Shown here: positions 7,360 to 15,625 of the stretch, one piece after another | Position numbering within the stretch: position 1 is the stretch's first letter | How the letters are laid out: each line of letters begins with the position of its first letter | From: Pseudonocardia cypriaca | Lineage (GTDB): Bacteria; Actinomycetota; Actinomycetes; Mycobacteriales; Pseudonocardiaceae | DNA: 64,000 bases | Reading direction: 5' to 3' | Assembly: GCF_006717045.1 (NCBI RefSeq) | Contig: NZ_VFPH01000003.1 | Coordinates: forward strand, 992,001-1,056,000 | The notes under the pieces: generated by a model | Database searches by the model: none | The model's input: the letters and a program-made list of their open reading frames with translations, nothing else | Told to the model about the DNA's origin: nothing | Made by a program: the position numbers and the translations under genes

Positions 7360-8849
7360 GCGCGCCCGCGCCCCCGCTCGGCGCCGCGGTGCGGATCCTG
7401 CTGCGCCAGACCATCGAGGCCTACAAGGACAGCCCGCAGGCCCACGGCTGGCTGACCCACAACCTGCAGCGGTTCGACGAGCCGCTGCGCGTCGCCATAG
7501 CCGGCAAGGTGAAGGCGGGCAAGTCCACGCTGCTGAACGCGCTGGTCGGGGAGCAGATCGCCCCCACGGACGCCGGCGAGTGCACCCGGGTCGTCACCTG
7601 GTACGTCGACGCCCAGTTCCCCCGCGTCACGATGTACCCGCGCGGCGCGGAGCCCCAGCAGCTCACGATCAACCGCTCCACCGGCGGGCTCTCGTTCGAC
7701 CTGCACGGCTATCCGGTGGAGAAGGTCGACAAGCTCGAGGTGGAGTGGCCGTCGCAGAGCCTGCGCACGCAGACGCTGATCGACACCCCCGGTATCGCGT
7801 CGCTGTCGGCCGACACGTCGGCCCGAGCGGGCGCGTTCCTCGCGCCGGAGGACGCCCCAACCCAGGCCGACGCCGTCATCTACCTGATGCGGCACCTGCA
7901 CAACACCGACGTGCGGTTCCTAGAGTCGTTCTTCGACCAGGGCGTCGCCAGGGCCACCCCGATCAACACCATCGGCGTGCTCTCGCGCGCCGACGAGATC
8001 GGCGCAGGCCGGCTCAACGCGCTGACGTCCGCACGCAAGATCGCCCGGCGCTACCGCGCCGACGACAAGATCCGCGGCCTGTGCCAGACCGTGGTGGCCG
8101 TGGCGGGGCTGCTGGCCCAGACCGGCCGCACCATGCGCCAGGGCGAGTTCACGGCGCTCACCGCGCTCGCCGCGATGCCCCGCTCCGACATCGAGGCGAT
8201 GCTGCTGTCGGCCGACCGCTTCTCCCGCACCGAGCTCGACTCCCGGGACGCCCCCGACTCGCAGACCCGTGCCCAGCTGATGGAGCGGTTCGGCATGTTC
8301 GGAGTGCGGCTGGCCACCACCCTGATCCGCCAGGGCATGACCGACCCCACCGCCATCTCGGCCGAGCTCGTCAAACGCAGCGGCCTCGACGAGCTGCGCA
8401 GCGTGCTCTCCACGCAGTTCAGCGAGCGGCGTGACCTGCTCAAGGCCCGGTCGGCGCTGCTGGCCGTCGACCTGGTGCTCACCCGCGAACCCCGCCCGGA
8501 CACGGCGCCGCTCGCGGCCGAGGTGGAGCGCATCCTCGCCGGGGCGCACGAGTTCGCCGAGCTGCGGTTGCTCGCCGCGCTCCGCGCCGGAGCCATCAAG
8601 CTGCCCAAGGAGGTGCTGCAGGAAGCCGAGCAGCTGCTGGGCGGCGACGGCGGATCGGCGGCGGCCCGGCTGGGGCTGGAACCGGACGCGGGCCCGCAGG
8701 AGGTGTGGGACGCCGCCCTCGACGCGGCCAACCGCTGGCGGCGCCGGGGCGAGAGCCCCCTGTCGAGCCGCGCGGTTGCCGACGTCGCCCGCGAGGTGGT
8801 CCGCAGCTGCGAAGGCATCCTCGCGAGCATGCGGCAGAACTACAACTAG
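7356..8849 (+). CDS. iniC: Dynamin-like GTPase, IniC-like
   Basis: A 497-residue protein, very close to the length of mycobacterial IniC. ATG 7356 overlaps the IniA-like stop (ATGA) and has CGGAGG 6 nt upstream. GTPase motifs: G1 GKVKAGKST (50-58), G3 DTPG (143-146) and a G4-like SRAD (210-213), where many GTPases have N/TKxD. The C-terminal two thirds are Ala/Leu/Arg-rich helices typical of dynamin stalk regions, and no long hydrophobic membrane tip is visible. It is the likely partner subunit of the upstream GTPase, and the order IniB-IniA-IniC matches the mycobacterial operon. Confidence 0.87.
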   Translation: MSAPAPPLGAAVRILLRQTIEAYKDSPQAHGWLTHNLQRFDEPLRVAIAGKVKAGKSTLLNALVGEQIAPTDAGECTRVVTWYVDAQFPRVTMYPRGAEPQQLTINRSTGGLSFDLHGYPVEKVDKLEVEWPSQSLRTQTLIDTPGIASLSADTSARAGAFLAPEDAPTQADAVIYLMRHLHNTDVRFLESFFDQGVARATPINTIGVLSRADEIGAGRLNALTSARKIARRYRADDKIRGLCQTVVAVAGLLAQTGRTMRQGEFTALTALAAMPRSDIEAMLLSADRFSRTELDSRDAPDSQTRAQLMERFGMFGVRLATTLIRQGMTDPTAISAELVKRSGLDELRSVLSTQFSERRDLLKARSALLAVDLVLTREPRPDTAPLAAEVERILAGAHEFAELRLLAALRAGAIKLPKEVLQEAEQLLGGDGGSAAARLGLEPDAGPQEVWDAALDAANRWRRRGESPLSSRAVADVAREVVRSCEGILASMRQNYN

Positions 8850-8953
8850 TGCTGCAGGCGGCCTCCGTGTTGTTCGTTCCGCAGTGAAGGACGCCTGTGT
8901 GCCCCCGACAACGCCGGGTCATGGCGTCAAGGTCTCGAAGCCTGCCTTTCCAG

Positions 8954-9058
8954 GGCCTCCTGGCGGCGCCGCGCATTGTGCGGGGCCGCCCCTCAGGGCA
9001 AGCAGTGCGGGCAGGCCCAAGGGCCTGCCCCTTGGGCGCGCGGCGCCGCCAGGAGGCC
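8954..9058. repeat. 21-bp perfect inverted repeat around a GC-rich hairpin
   Basis: 8954-8974 is the exact reverse complement of 9038-9058. Between them, 9009-9030 is a perfect palindrome (10-bp arms around AA) built on GGGCAGGCCC. The nested hairpins suggest a structured repeat element or terminator. Confidence 0.8.
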
Positions 9059-9378
9059 GGTGTCGGGCATCTTCCTGCGCTCGCACACCGACTTCTGCGC
9101 TGACACACCGATTGCAGTCGGTGTGTGAGCACCGAAGTCGGTGTGTGACCGACTTCCTCGGCCGTTTTGCCCGTTTCTGTGGGAGGGAAGCCTCGATTAT
9201 CGTGGTGAGACCGGCTTCGGTGGCGTCGCGCGCCGAAGGGGCTGGCCGGTGGCCTGCCCGCGAAGCGGGCCCGGAAGGGGCCGTAGAGGCTCGCGGGTCA
9301 AGGGTCGCGTAGCGATCGCGGCAGCGACGCGCAGCGCCCTTGAGGCGTGAGGGGCGGCCCCGCACGATGCGCGGCGCC
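8965..9378. repeat. 31-bp inverted repeat (one mismatch), arms 8965-8995 and 9348-9378
   Basis: The two 31-nt arms are reverse complements except at one base. The left arm overlaps the left arm of the 21-bp repeat, so alternative pairings are possible. The arms enclose about 350 bp with no gene, as expected of a small non-autonomous palindromic element. Copies elsewhere in the genome cannot be checked here. Confidence 0.75.
9084..9145. repeat. Nested inverted repeats of CACACCGACTT / AAGTCGGTGTG
   Basis: 9084-9094 pairs with 9135-9145 (11 bp). Inside, 9103-9111 pairs with 9118-9126 (9 bp). The motif TCGGTGTGTGA occurs twice in tandem and ACACACCGA once inverted. This could be a multi-stem terminator or a cluster of protein-binding sites. 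Confidence 0.7.
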
Positions 9379-9612
9379 ACCGAAGGCCCAGCGAGGGGTG
9401 GCCCTGGACTGTGGCGTCGCCACATCGCCCGCGTGGTCCACGCCGCCCCACCCAGACCCGAAAAGACCTTGGACCAGCCACTGGAGCTCCATAGGAGCAT
9501 CGGAACGCAGCGAGCACGGCCGCGCCGCCTGTTGGAGGCCCACGCGGAGGCTTGACGATCCAGCAGGACAACGGGCGCGGGCGGGCGGCCTGCTCGGCTT
9601 CGCCCCGGCTCC

Positions 9613-12279
9613 TCAGGCCTCGGTACCCGGCCCGACGATCTGGCGCAGGTGGGCGAACAGCTCGCCCCGGCTGCCCGAGCCGAGTCGCTGGCGCATCCGC
9701 GCGACGTGGTGCTCGACGGTCTTGGCCGAGATGAACAGCCGTTCGCCGATCTGCCGGTAGGTCAGGCCCTCCAGCACCAGGCCTGCGACCTCCCGTTCGC
9801 GGTCGCTCAGCGGGCCGTCGACTCCGTCCGAGGTGGCGTCCGGCAGGAGCTGTTCGGCCTCCGCGGCGGTGGCGGGGATGGTCCGGGCGTCGCCGTCGGT
9901 GTCGGCCTCCACGGCGACGGCGCGGGCCGCCGGGCCCGTACTCTGCAGCGCGCGGGCGCACCCGAGCAACGCTGTCATCGCCTTGCGGTCGTGGGTGCGG
10001 ATCGCCGCCTGGCCCGCGAGCTTGCCGCCCTCCCAGGCCATTCCGACGGCGTGCAGGCCACGGGCGGCGGCCTCTACGCCCGCTGGGTCGACCTCGCCGT
10101 CGAGGAGCCGTACCCAGTGCTGGGCGGCGGCGGCCATCGCGGCTGCGTACCGGCTGCCGTCGGCGGCTGCCTCCAGCGCCGCGGCGTGCCGCTTCGCCGC
10201 CTCGCGGCTCTCGGACAGGATCGCGGCCTGCAGGCCCGCCCAGTGCAGCGGCGCCGCCCACAGCGCGGGGTCGCCGAGCCGGGAGAGCAGGTCGGTGGCC
10301 TCGTCGAGGTGGGGGCGCACCCAGCTCGACTCCCTCAGCCGGGTGGCGGCCACCCACAGCTCACCGAGCTGCTGCAGCACGAACAGGTCCACCGGGTGGC
10401 GCACGATCGCCTCCCGCGCCCGGCCCCAGGCCGTCATGAGCACGGCGAGGTCGCCGGCCCGCCGGGCGAGCGCGACGTCGAGGGCGGCCGCCAGCAGCTC
10501 GTCCCGCGGTTCGAGGACGGCACCGGGCGGTGAGGCGAGGGCGAGCGCCGAGCGCGCGGCGCCCGTGGCCCCGCGGAACAGCGCGATCCAACCGAGGAGG
10601 AGGCGGTGGCGGGTGACCGACCCGCGGCCGCCCAGCCCGACCCGCAGGGCGCGTTCCAGCACCGACTGCGCCACGTCGAGCTCACCGCAGTGCACGGCGA
10701 CCAGCGCCGCCAGCGCGGCCGGGGTGTCGGGGAGCAGTGCCGCCCGCTGCGAGGCCTCCAGCAGCGACGCCGCGCGCGTCAGCTGCGACAGCGCCGCGGT
10801 CGGCGATCCGGCCACCGAGTCGTAGACGCCCTGGGCCATCAGCTCCTCGGCGCCGGCCAGCAAGGTCGGGGGGCGCACCGGGCCGCCGTTCACGGCAGCG
10901 GACGCGTGCAGCATCTTGCCGGCCTCGTCGAGCGCCCCCGTGCCGATGAGCGCCGGCACCGCGCGTACGGCGGTGGTGCCCGAGGGCTCCAGCACCGTGC
11001 TCATCCACCGGTACAGCTCCGCGCTGCGGGCGAGCATCCCGCGGTGGGCGAGCACGGCGGCGGCCACCGTGCCGGCCCGGACCGCGTCCGCGGATGGCAG
11101 CTGATCGGGATCGGACAGCACCTGGTCGGCCTGGGTGAGGGCGAGGTCGAGGTCTCCGGTGAGCACTGCGGCCTCGGCCCGGCCGGCCGCGAGACCGAGC
11201 GCGGAGCCGCCTGCCTGCACGGCCGCGTCGAACAACTCACCCGCGGCCGGCGAGCCGACGCGCAGCGCCTCCTCGGCCGCCGTGGTGAACACGGCCGCAA
11301 CGCGTGACCCGCTCGCACCCGTGCCGAGCAGGCCGCGGGCCGCCTCGAGCACGTTGCCGCCGCGGTCGAGCTCGATCTCGGCGAGGGTGCGTCGCAGCTC
11401 CACGCGGGAGGCCTGCGGGGTGCGCGCGAGCACCGTGGCCGAGACGAGCGGCACGGCCTTGCCGTCGCCGGTGAGCATCCCCGCCGCCCGCGCGGCCTCC
11501 AGCAGCTCGTCGAGCTCGGGCGCGACGTCGTCGGGGGAGAGGCCCAGCAGCGGAACGAGCACCTCGGACTCCAGGGGGGCACCGAGCGCGCGCGCCAGCA
11601 ACAGGCCACCCACCCCGTCGCCGAGCCCCTGCACGAGGTATCCGAGCTGCACCAGCAGGCCCGCCGGCGGCTCGAGGGGCAGCGGCACACCTCGAGCGCG
11701 GTCGGGCCCGGCCCGCTCCACGAGCGCGGCGAGCAGCCGGTCGACCAGCCTCGGCAGGCCCGCGGTCTGCTCGAACACGTGGTCCACCAGCTCCGCCGAC
11801 GGAAGGTCGCCGCCCAGCAGCAGTGCGGCACGCGCCGCGACGCCGGTGCGGTCGAGCGCCTCCAGCACGACGGGCGGACGGGTGGCCGCGAGCGCGCTGC
11901 CGAGCGCCGCGGTGCCGGGCGGGCGCGGCCACGGCCGGTGCGCCACCACCAGGTGCCCACCGGGTGCAGCGGCGAGCGCCGCGAGCCGCTCCAGCTCGTC
12001 GGCCGGGAGCAGGTGGGCGTCGTCCAGCAGGAGCGCGTCGTCGGCGCCCAGCTCCACGACGCCGGCGAAGTCCCGGTGGACCCTGAGGCCCGCGGCGGCG
12101 AACGCCGCGGCGAGCGCGTCGAGCAACACGGTCTTGCCGTGCCCGCCCGGACCGATCACGTCCACCCGGCGCGTCGACGCGGAGCGCGCAGCCGCCTCGT
12201 GCACGAGTCGACGCGCCACGGGCGAGCCCGTGAGCAGCCTCTCCGGAGCCCGCGGCGCCGGCTGGGTACGCGTCGACAC
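9613..12279 (-). CDS. Large STAND-ATPase LuxR-family transcriptional regulator (IniR-like)
   Basis: An 888-residue protein. The N-terminal NTPase has Walker A GPGGHGKT (43-50) and Walker B LLLDDAH (83-89). A long Ala/Leu-rich alpha-helical repeat (TPR-like) region fills the middle. The last 65 residues are a LuxR/GerE helix-turn-helix beginning LSDREREVAGLVLEG (824 on). This is the MalT/LAL architecture, in which a ligand triggers assembly and DNA binding. Mycobacterial IniR (Rv0339c), encoded beside iniBAC, is a regulator of similar size and type, so control of the IniB-type promoter elements is a reasonable but unproven role. The GTG start (complement of 12277-12279) has no clear SD. The gene faces the IniC-like gene. 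Confidence 0.83.
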   Translation of the reverse strand: MSTRTQPAPRAPERLLTGSPVARRLVHEAAARSASTRRVDVIGPGGHGKTVLLDALAAAFAAAGLRVHRDFAGVVELGADDALLLDDAHLLPADELERLAALAAAPGGHLVVAHRPWPRPPGTAALGSALAATRPPVVLEALDRTGVAARAALLLGGDLPSAELVDHVFEQTAGLPRLVDRLLAALVERAGPDRARGVPLPLEPPAGLLVQLGYLVQGLGDGVGGLLLARALGAPLESEVLVPLLGLSPDDVAPELDELLEAARAAGMLTGDGKAVPLVSATVLARTPQASRVELRRTLAEIELDRGGNVLEAARGLLGTGASGSRVAAVFTTAAEEALRVGSPAAGELFDAAVQAGGSALGLAAGRAEAAVLTGDLDLALTQADQVLSDPDQLPSADAVRAGTVAAAVLAHRGMLARSAELYRWMSTVLEPSGTTAVRAVPALIGTGALDEAGKMLHASAAVNGGPVRPPTLLAGAEELMAQGVYDSVAGSPTAALSQLTRAASLLEASQRAALLPDTPAALAALVAVHCGELDVAQSVLERALRVGLGGRGSVTRHRLLLGWIALFRGATGAARSALALASPPGAVLEPRDELLAAALDVALARRAGDLAVLMTAWGRAREAIVRHPVDLFVLQQLGELWVAATRLRESSWVRPHLDEATDLLSRLGDPALWAAPLHWAGLQAAILSESREAAKRHAAALEAAADGSRYAAAMAAAAQHWVRLLDGEVDPAGVEAAARGLHAVGMAWEGGKLAGQAAIRTHDRKAMTALLGCARALQSTGPAARAVAVEADTDGDARTIPATAAEAEQLLPDATSDGVDGPLSDREREVAGLVLEGLTYRQIGERLFISAKTVEHHVARMRQRLGSGSRGELFAHLRQIVGPGTEA

Positions 12280-12433
12280 TGATCGGAGGTTACTCAGCGA
12301 CCTGCAACCATCGATCTCCGCCGGTTGCGGCGTGTGCCCAGCGGTCCTCCCCGATCAGGTGAGTGGCACGATCACCAGCACGCAAGACTCCGTCCGGGCG
12401 ATCGCGCTGGTGGCGCCGGTGCGGCGAGCGGGG

Positions 12434-13465
12434 TCACGGGCGGCGGTCGGCGCTCAACAGGCGCTTCCACTCGTCCATTCCGGGTAGCGCGGATGCGCGT
12501 ACGGCGCCGCCGGGCGTGACGGCCCGCACGGCGAGCGCGACCTCGTCCTGGTCGGCACCCCGCGCGGTCACGAGCAACGGCCACGTCTCCCCGCCGATCA
12601 GCCCGTTGACCTCCTCGGTGCGGTTGGCCTGCTGGTACTTCCGGACGGCCGCGGCCGTTCGTTCGCCGAAGTGGCCGTCCGGCTGCACGTCGACGAGGCC
12701 GGCGGCGCGCAGGAGGTGCTGGGCCGCCTCCACTGCCGGACCGGTGCTGTCGGGACGCAGCAGCGGCCACGACGCCCGCCGGGCGGCCCGCTCGGACAGT
12801 TGCTCCCCGAGCAGGTTCGCCACCTCGGTGCGCAGCTGCGGCAACATCGCGTAGAACGCGTCACCGGGGCAGAGCGTGTCCTTGAAGTCGCGGTGCCCGG
12901 CGATCTCGGTCGGCGGGATCCCGTACTGGTTGCAGATGTAGGCGCACATGTCCCGCAGCCGGGCCCACAGCTTGTCGGGCGGCGTGACGGTCGAGTACGT
13001 GCCCTCGTTCTCGATCCCGACGGACTCGACGTTCTGCCCGGTGCAGTGCGCCCCCTCGACGTGCTGGCGGCCTCCGCGCAGCACCTCGAGGCTGCGGTGG
13101 CGACCCTCCAGGACGTATCCGCCGCGGCTGATCGTGAAGTTCTGCCCGGTGTCGATCCAGGCGCGCCGGTCCATGTGGAAGTCCTGGATCTTGCGGGCGA
13201 CGGCCTCGGCGCCGGCACGGCTGTAGTCCTCGACGTTGGCGGTGGCGGTGTGGTGCGCGATGATCCGCACCGGCCGCTGGTCCCATACCGGGACGACGTC
13301 CGACGCCGGGCGTGCGCCCCACGCGTCGCAACCGATGATCGGCGGGACCTTGAACCCCGGTTGCGCCGCCCACGCGGCGGCCGGCCGGACCAGGCCGGCG
13401 ATCGTCCCGGTGAGGACGAGCCCGCCGAGGAGGACGCTGCGGCGGGACGCAGCCGGAAACCACAC
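12434..13465 (-). CDS. Tat-exported peptidoglycan amidase (PGRP/amidase_2) with peptidoglycan-binding domain
   Basis: I chose GTG 13465 (343 aa) because GGGAGGG lies 5 nt upstream and a twin-arginine signal follows at once: SRRSVLL at 7-13, a hydrophobic helix and an AWAA cleavage region near 31-34. A longer frame starting at 13546 has no SD. The amidase domain (about 45-225) keeps the zinc ligands: H71 or H72 in IIAHHTA, H191 in AGHRD and C199 in TLCPG. It is therefore expected to cleave the N-acetylmuramoyl-L-alanine bond. A peptidoglycan-binding fold (about 243-310, DGHFGERTAAAV) follows. It lies 154 nt upstream of the IniR-like gene on the same strand, so co-expression with the envelope-stress locus is possible. 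Confidence 0.85.
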   Translation of the reverse strand: MWFPAASRRSVLLGGLVLTGTIAGLVRPAAAWAAQPGFKVPPIIGCDAWGARPASDVVPVWDQRPVRIIAHHTATANVEDYSRAGAEAVARKIQDFHMDRRAWIDTGQNFTISRGGYVLEGRHRSLEVLRGGRQHVEGAHCTGQNVESVGIENEGTYSTVTPPDKLWARLRDMCAYICNQYGIPPTEIAGHRDFKDTLCPGDAFYAMLPQLRTEVANLLGEQLSERAARRASWPLLRPDSTGPAVEAAQHLLRAAGLVDVQPDGHFGERTAAAVRKYQQANRTEEVNGLIGGETWPLLVTARGADQDEVALAVRAVTPGGAVRASALPGMDEWKRLLSADRRP

Positions 13466-13647
13466 CTCGCCCTCCCATCGACGGTCGCCGCGTTGATCGC
13501 GTTTTGTTGATCGCCGAACGATGAGCGATGCAAACGCCGGACACAACGCTGCTGCTCGAAGGTGTGATCGCCCGGTCGGGCCGTGTCGAACTGCCTCCGC
13601 TTCCGCTCCGGCGGCTCGCGGGCCCTTCAGGCCACTCGTGCCTTGCC

Positions 13648-13691
13648 GAGGTTACCGATGAGTAATACCCTTGAGGTTACCGACGAGTAGG
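13648..13691. promoter_or_regulatory. Tandem TTAC-N6-GTAA-type operators upstream of fadE5-like gene
   Basis: GAGGTTACCGATGAGTAA (13648-13665) and GAGGTTACCGACGAGTAG (13674-13691) are direct copies 26 bp apart with two differences. The first contains the inverted repeat TTAC-N6-GTAA. This is the look of a pair of TetR-family operator sites. They end 30 nt before the FadE5-like ATG. No TetR gene is adjacent, so the regulator is probably encoded elsewhere. Confidence 0.6.
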
Positions 13692-13721
13692 CCGTCCCAC
13701 CCTGCTGAGGAGCGATGCACG

Positions 13722-15566
13722 ATGGGCCACTTCAGGAGCAACCTGCGGGACCTCGAGTTCAATCTGTTCGAGGTCTTCCGGGTGCAGGACCGGCTCGGCA
13801 CCGCACCCTTCGACAGCGTCGACACCGACACGGTGCGCGGCGTGCTGACCGAGCTGAACGCCGTGGCAACCGGTCCGCTCGCGGAGTCGTTCGTCGACGC
13901 CGACCGCAACCCGCCGGTCTTCGACCCGGCCACCCACTCCGTCACGCTGCCCCAGTCGCTGAAGGACAGCTACCGCGCGCTGTGGGATGGCGAGTGGTGG
14001 CGGATCAGCCTGCCGGCCGACCTCGGCGGCTACGGCATCCCGGCCACCGTGCAGTGGGCCGCGTCCGAGCTGATCCTCGGGTCGAACCCCGCCGCCTTCA
14101 TGTACATGGCGGGCCCCAACTTCGCCGCCGTGGTGCACCGCAACGGCACCGAGCAGCAGAAGCGCTGGGCCGAGCTGATGATCGACCGCGGGTGGGGCGC
14201 CACGATGGTGCTCACCGAGCCCGACGCCGGATCCGACGTCGGGGCCGGCCGGACCAAGGCGGTGCAGCAGCCGGACGGCACCTGGCACCTCGACGGCGTC
14301 AAGCGCTTCATCACCTCCGGTGAGCACGACCTCACCGAGAACATCATGCACCTCGTGCTGGCCCGTCCCGAGGGTCCCGGCATCACGCCGAGGCCGGGCA
14401 CCAAGGGCCTCTCGCTCTTCCTCGTGCCGAAGTTCCACTTCGACCCGGAGACCGGGGAGCCGGGCGAGCGCAACGGTGCCTTCGTCACGGGCGTCGAGCA
14501 CAAGATGGGCCTCAAGGCCTCCACGACCTGCGAGCTGACGTTCGGCCAGCACGGTGTCCCGGCCGTCGGTTGGCTCCTCGGCGAGGTGCACGACGGCATC
14601 GCGCAGATGTTCCAGGTGATCGAGTACGCCCGGATGATGGTGGGCACGAAGGCGATCGGCACGCTCTCGGCGGGCTACCTCGCCGCGCTCGACTACGCGA
14701 AGGAGCGCGTGCAGGGCGCCGACCTCACGCGCCAGCTCGACAAGACCGCCCCGCGCGTGACCATCACGCACCACCCCGACGTGCGCCGCATGCTCATGCT
14801 GCAGAAGTCGTACGCGGAGGGCCTGCGGGCGCTCTACACCTACACCGCCACCTTCCAGGACGAGGTCAAGGTGGGCGAGTTCAGCGGCGCCGACACCACG
14901 CTCGCCGAGCGCGTCAACGACCTCCTGCTGCCGATCGTCAAGGGCGTGGGCTCCGAGCGCGCCAGCGAGCAGCTGCTGCTCTCGCTGCAGACCCTCGGCG
15001 GCTCCGGTTACCTGCAGGACTACCCCATCGAGCAGTACATCCGCGACGCGAAGATCGACTCGCTCTACGAGGGCACCACCGCGATCCAGTCGCTGGACTT
15101 CCTGTTCCGCAAGATCGTGCGCGACAACGGCCAGGCGATCGGGTACGTGGCCGGCGAGATCAAGGCGTTCCTCGACGCGGAGTCGGGCAACGGGCGGCTC
15201 AAGGAGGAGCGGGCGCTGCTCGCCACGGCGCTCGCCGACGTCCAGGGCATGCTGGGCACCCTCACCGGCTTCCTGATGGGTTCGGCCGAGGACCCGACGA
15301 GCCTCTACAAGGTCGGGCAGAACACCGTCCGGCTGCTGATGGCGGTCGGCGACCTGCTGATCGGCTGGCTCCTGCTTCGCCAGGCCGACGTGGCGCTCGT
15401 CGCGCTCGGTGGCGAGCCGTCCGCCCGCGACGTGGCCTTCTACGAGGGCAAGGTGGGCGCGGCCCGCTTCTTCGCGAGGACGGTGCTGCCGCAGCTGACC
15501 GCCCAGCGCGCGGTGCTGGAGGCCACGGACAACAGCCTGATGGAGCTGCCGGAAGCCGCGTTCTGA
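13722..15566 (+). CDS. Acyl-CoA dehydrogenase, FadE5-like
   Basis: A 614-residue flavoprotein, close to the length of M. tuberculosis FadE5 (611) and longer than the usual 380-400 of short acyl-CoA dehydrogenases. Its start MGHFRSNLRDLEFNLFEVF matches the FadE5 N-terminal signature. FAD/substrate-loop motif TEPDAGSD sits at 165-172 and the expected catalytic glutamate is E450 in YEGTTAIQ. It should carry out the first alpha,beta-dehydrogenation of beta-oxidation. ATG 13722 has TGAGGAG 9 nt upstream; an ATG at 13715 is out of frame. The tandem operators upstream suggest fatty-acid-responsive repression. It converges on the sugar ABC operon, with a shared hairpin between them. Confidence 0.88.
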   Translation: MGHFRSNLRDLEFNLFEVFRVQDRLGTAPFDSVDTDTVRGVLTELNAVATGPLAESFVDADRNPPVFDPATHSVTLPQSLKDSYRALWDGEWWRISLPADLGGYGIPATVQWAASELILGSNPAAFMYMAGPNFAAVVHRNGTEQQKRWAELMIDRGWGATMVLTEPDAGSDVGAGRTKAVQQPDGTWHLDGVKRFITSGEHDLTENIMHLVLARPEGPGITPRPGTKGLSLFLVPKFHFDPETGEPGERNGAFVTGVEHKMGLKASTTCELTFGQHGVPAVGWLLGEVHDGIAQMFQVIEYARMMVGTKAIGTLSAGYLAALDYAKERVQGADLTRQLDKTAPRVTITHHPDVRRMLMLQKSYAEGLRALYTYTATFQDEVKVGEFSGADTTLAERVNDLLLPIVKGVGSERASEQLLLSLQTLGGSGYLQDYPIEQYIRDAKIDSLYEGTTAIQSLDFLFRKIVRDNGQAIGYVAGEIKAFLDAESGNGRLKEERALLATALADVQGMLGTLTGFLMGSAEDPTSLYKVGQNTVRLLMAVGDLLIGWLLLRQADVALVALGGEPSARDVAFYEGKVGAARFFARTVLPQLTAQRAVLEATDNSLMELPEAAF

Positions 15567-15578
15567 TCCCGGCAACGC

Positions 15579-15613
15579 CGAACGGCGCCCAGCTCGATGC
15601 CGGGCGCCGTTCG
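15579..15613. terminator. Bidirectional terminator between fadE5-like gene and sugar ABC operon
   Basis: The arms 15579-15590 and 15602-15613 form a perfect 12-bp stem (CGAACGGCGCCC) with an 11-nt loop, centred between the two convergent stop codons at 15566 and 15626. Confidence 0.75.
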
Positions 15614-15625
15614 TCGATGGTCGGA

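Larger units (their letters stand above)
8850..9612. other. Repeat-rich 763-nt gap between convergent genes; no gene seen
   Basis: No reading frame here has coding character. The gap lies between the ends of the IniC-like gene (plus) and the STAND/LuxR regulator (minus). It holds at least four inverted-repeat structures, listed separately. Short phrases such as GCGCGGCGCC and GGGGCGGCCCC recur in both orientations, as in dispersed intergenic palindromic elements. It may serve as a bidirectional terminator or be a landing place for small repeats. Confidence 0.7.

Noticed and set aside
5481..8849. Single 1122-codon frame across both dynamin genes
   Set aside because: Its first half is an out-of-phase shadow of the IniA-like gene; the second protein has its own ATG, SD and 4-nt overlap.
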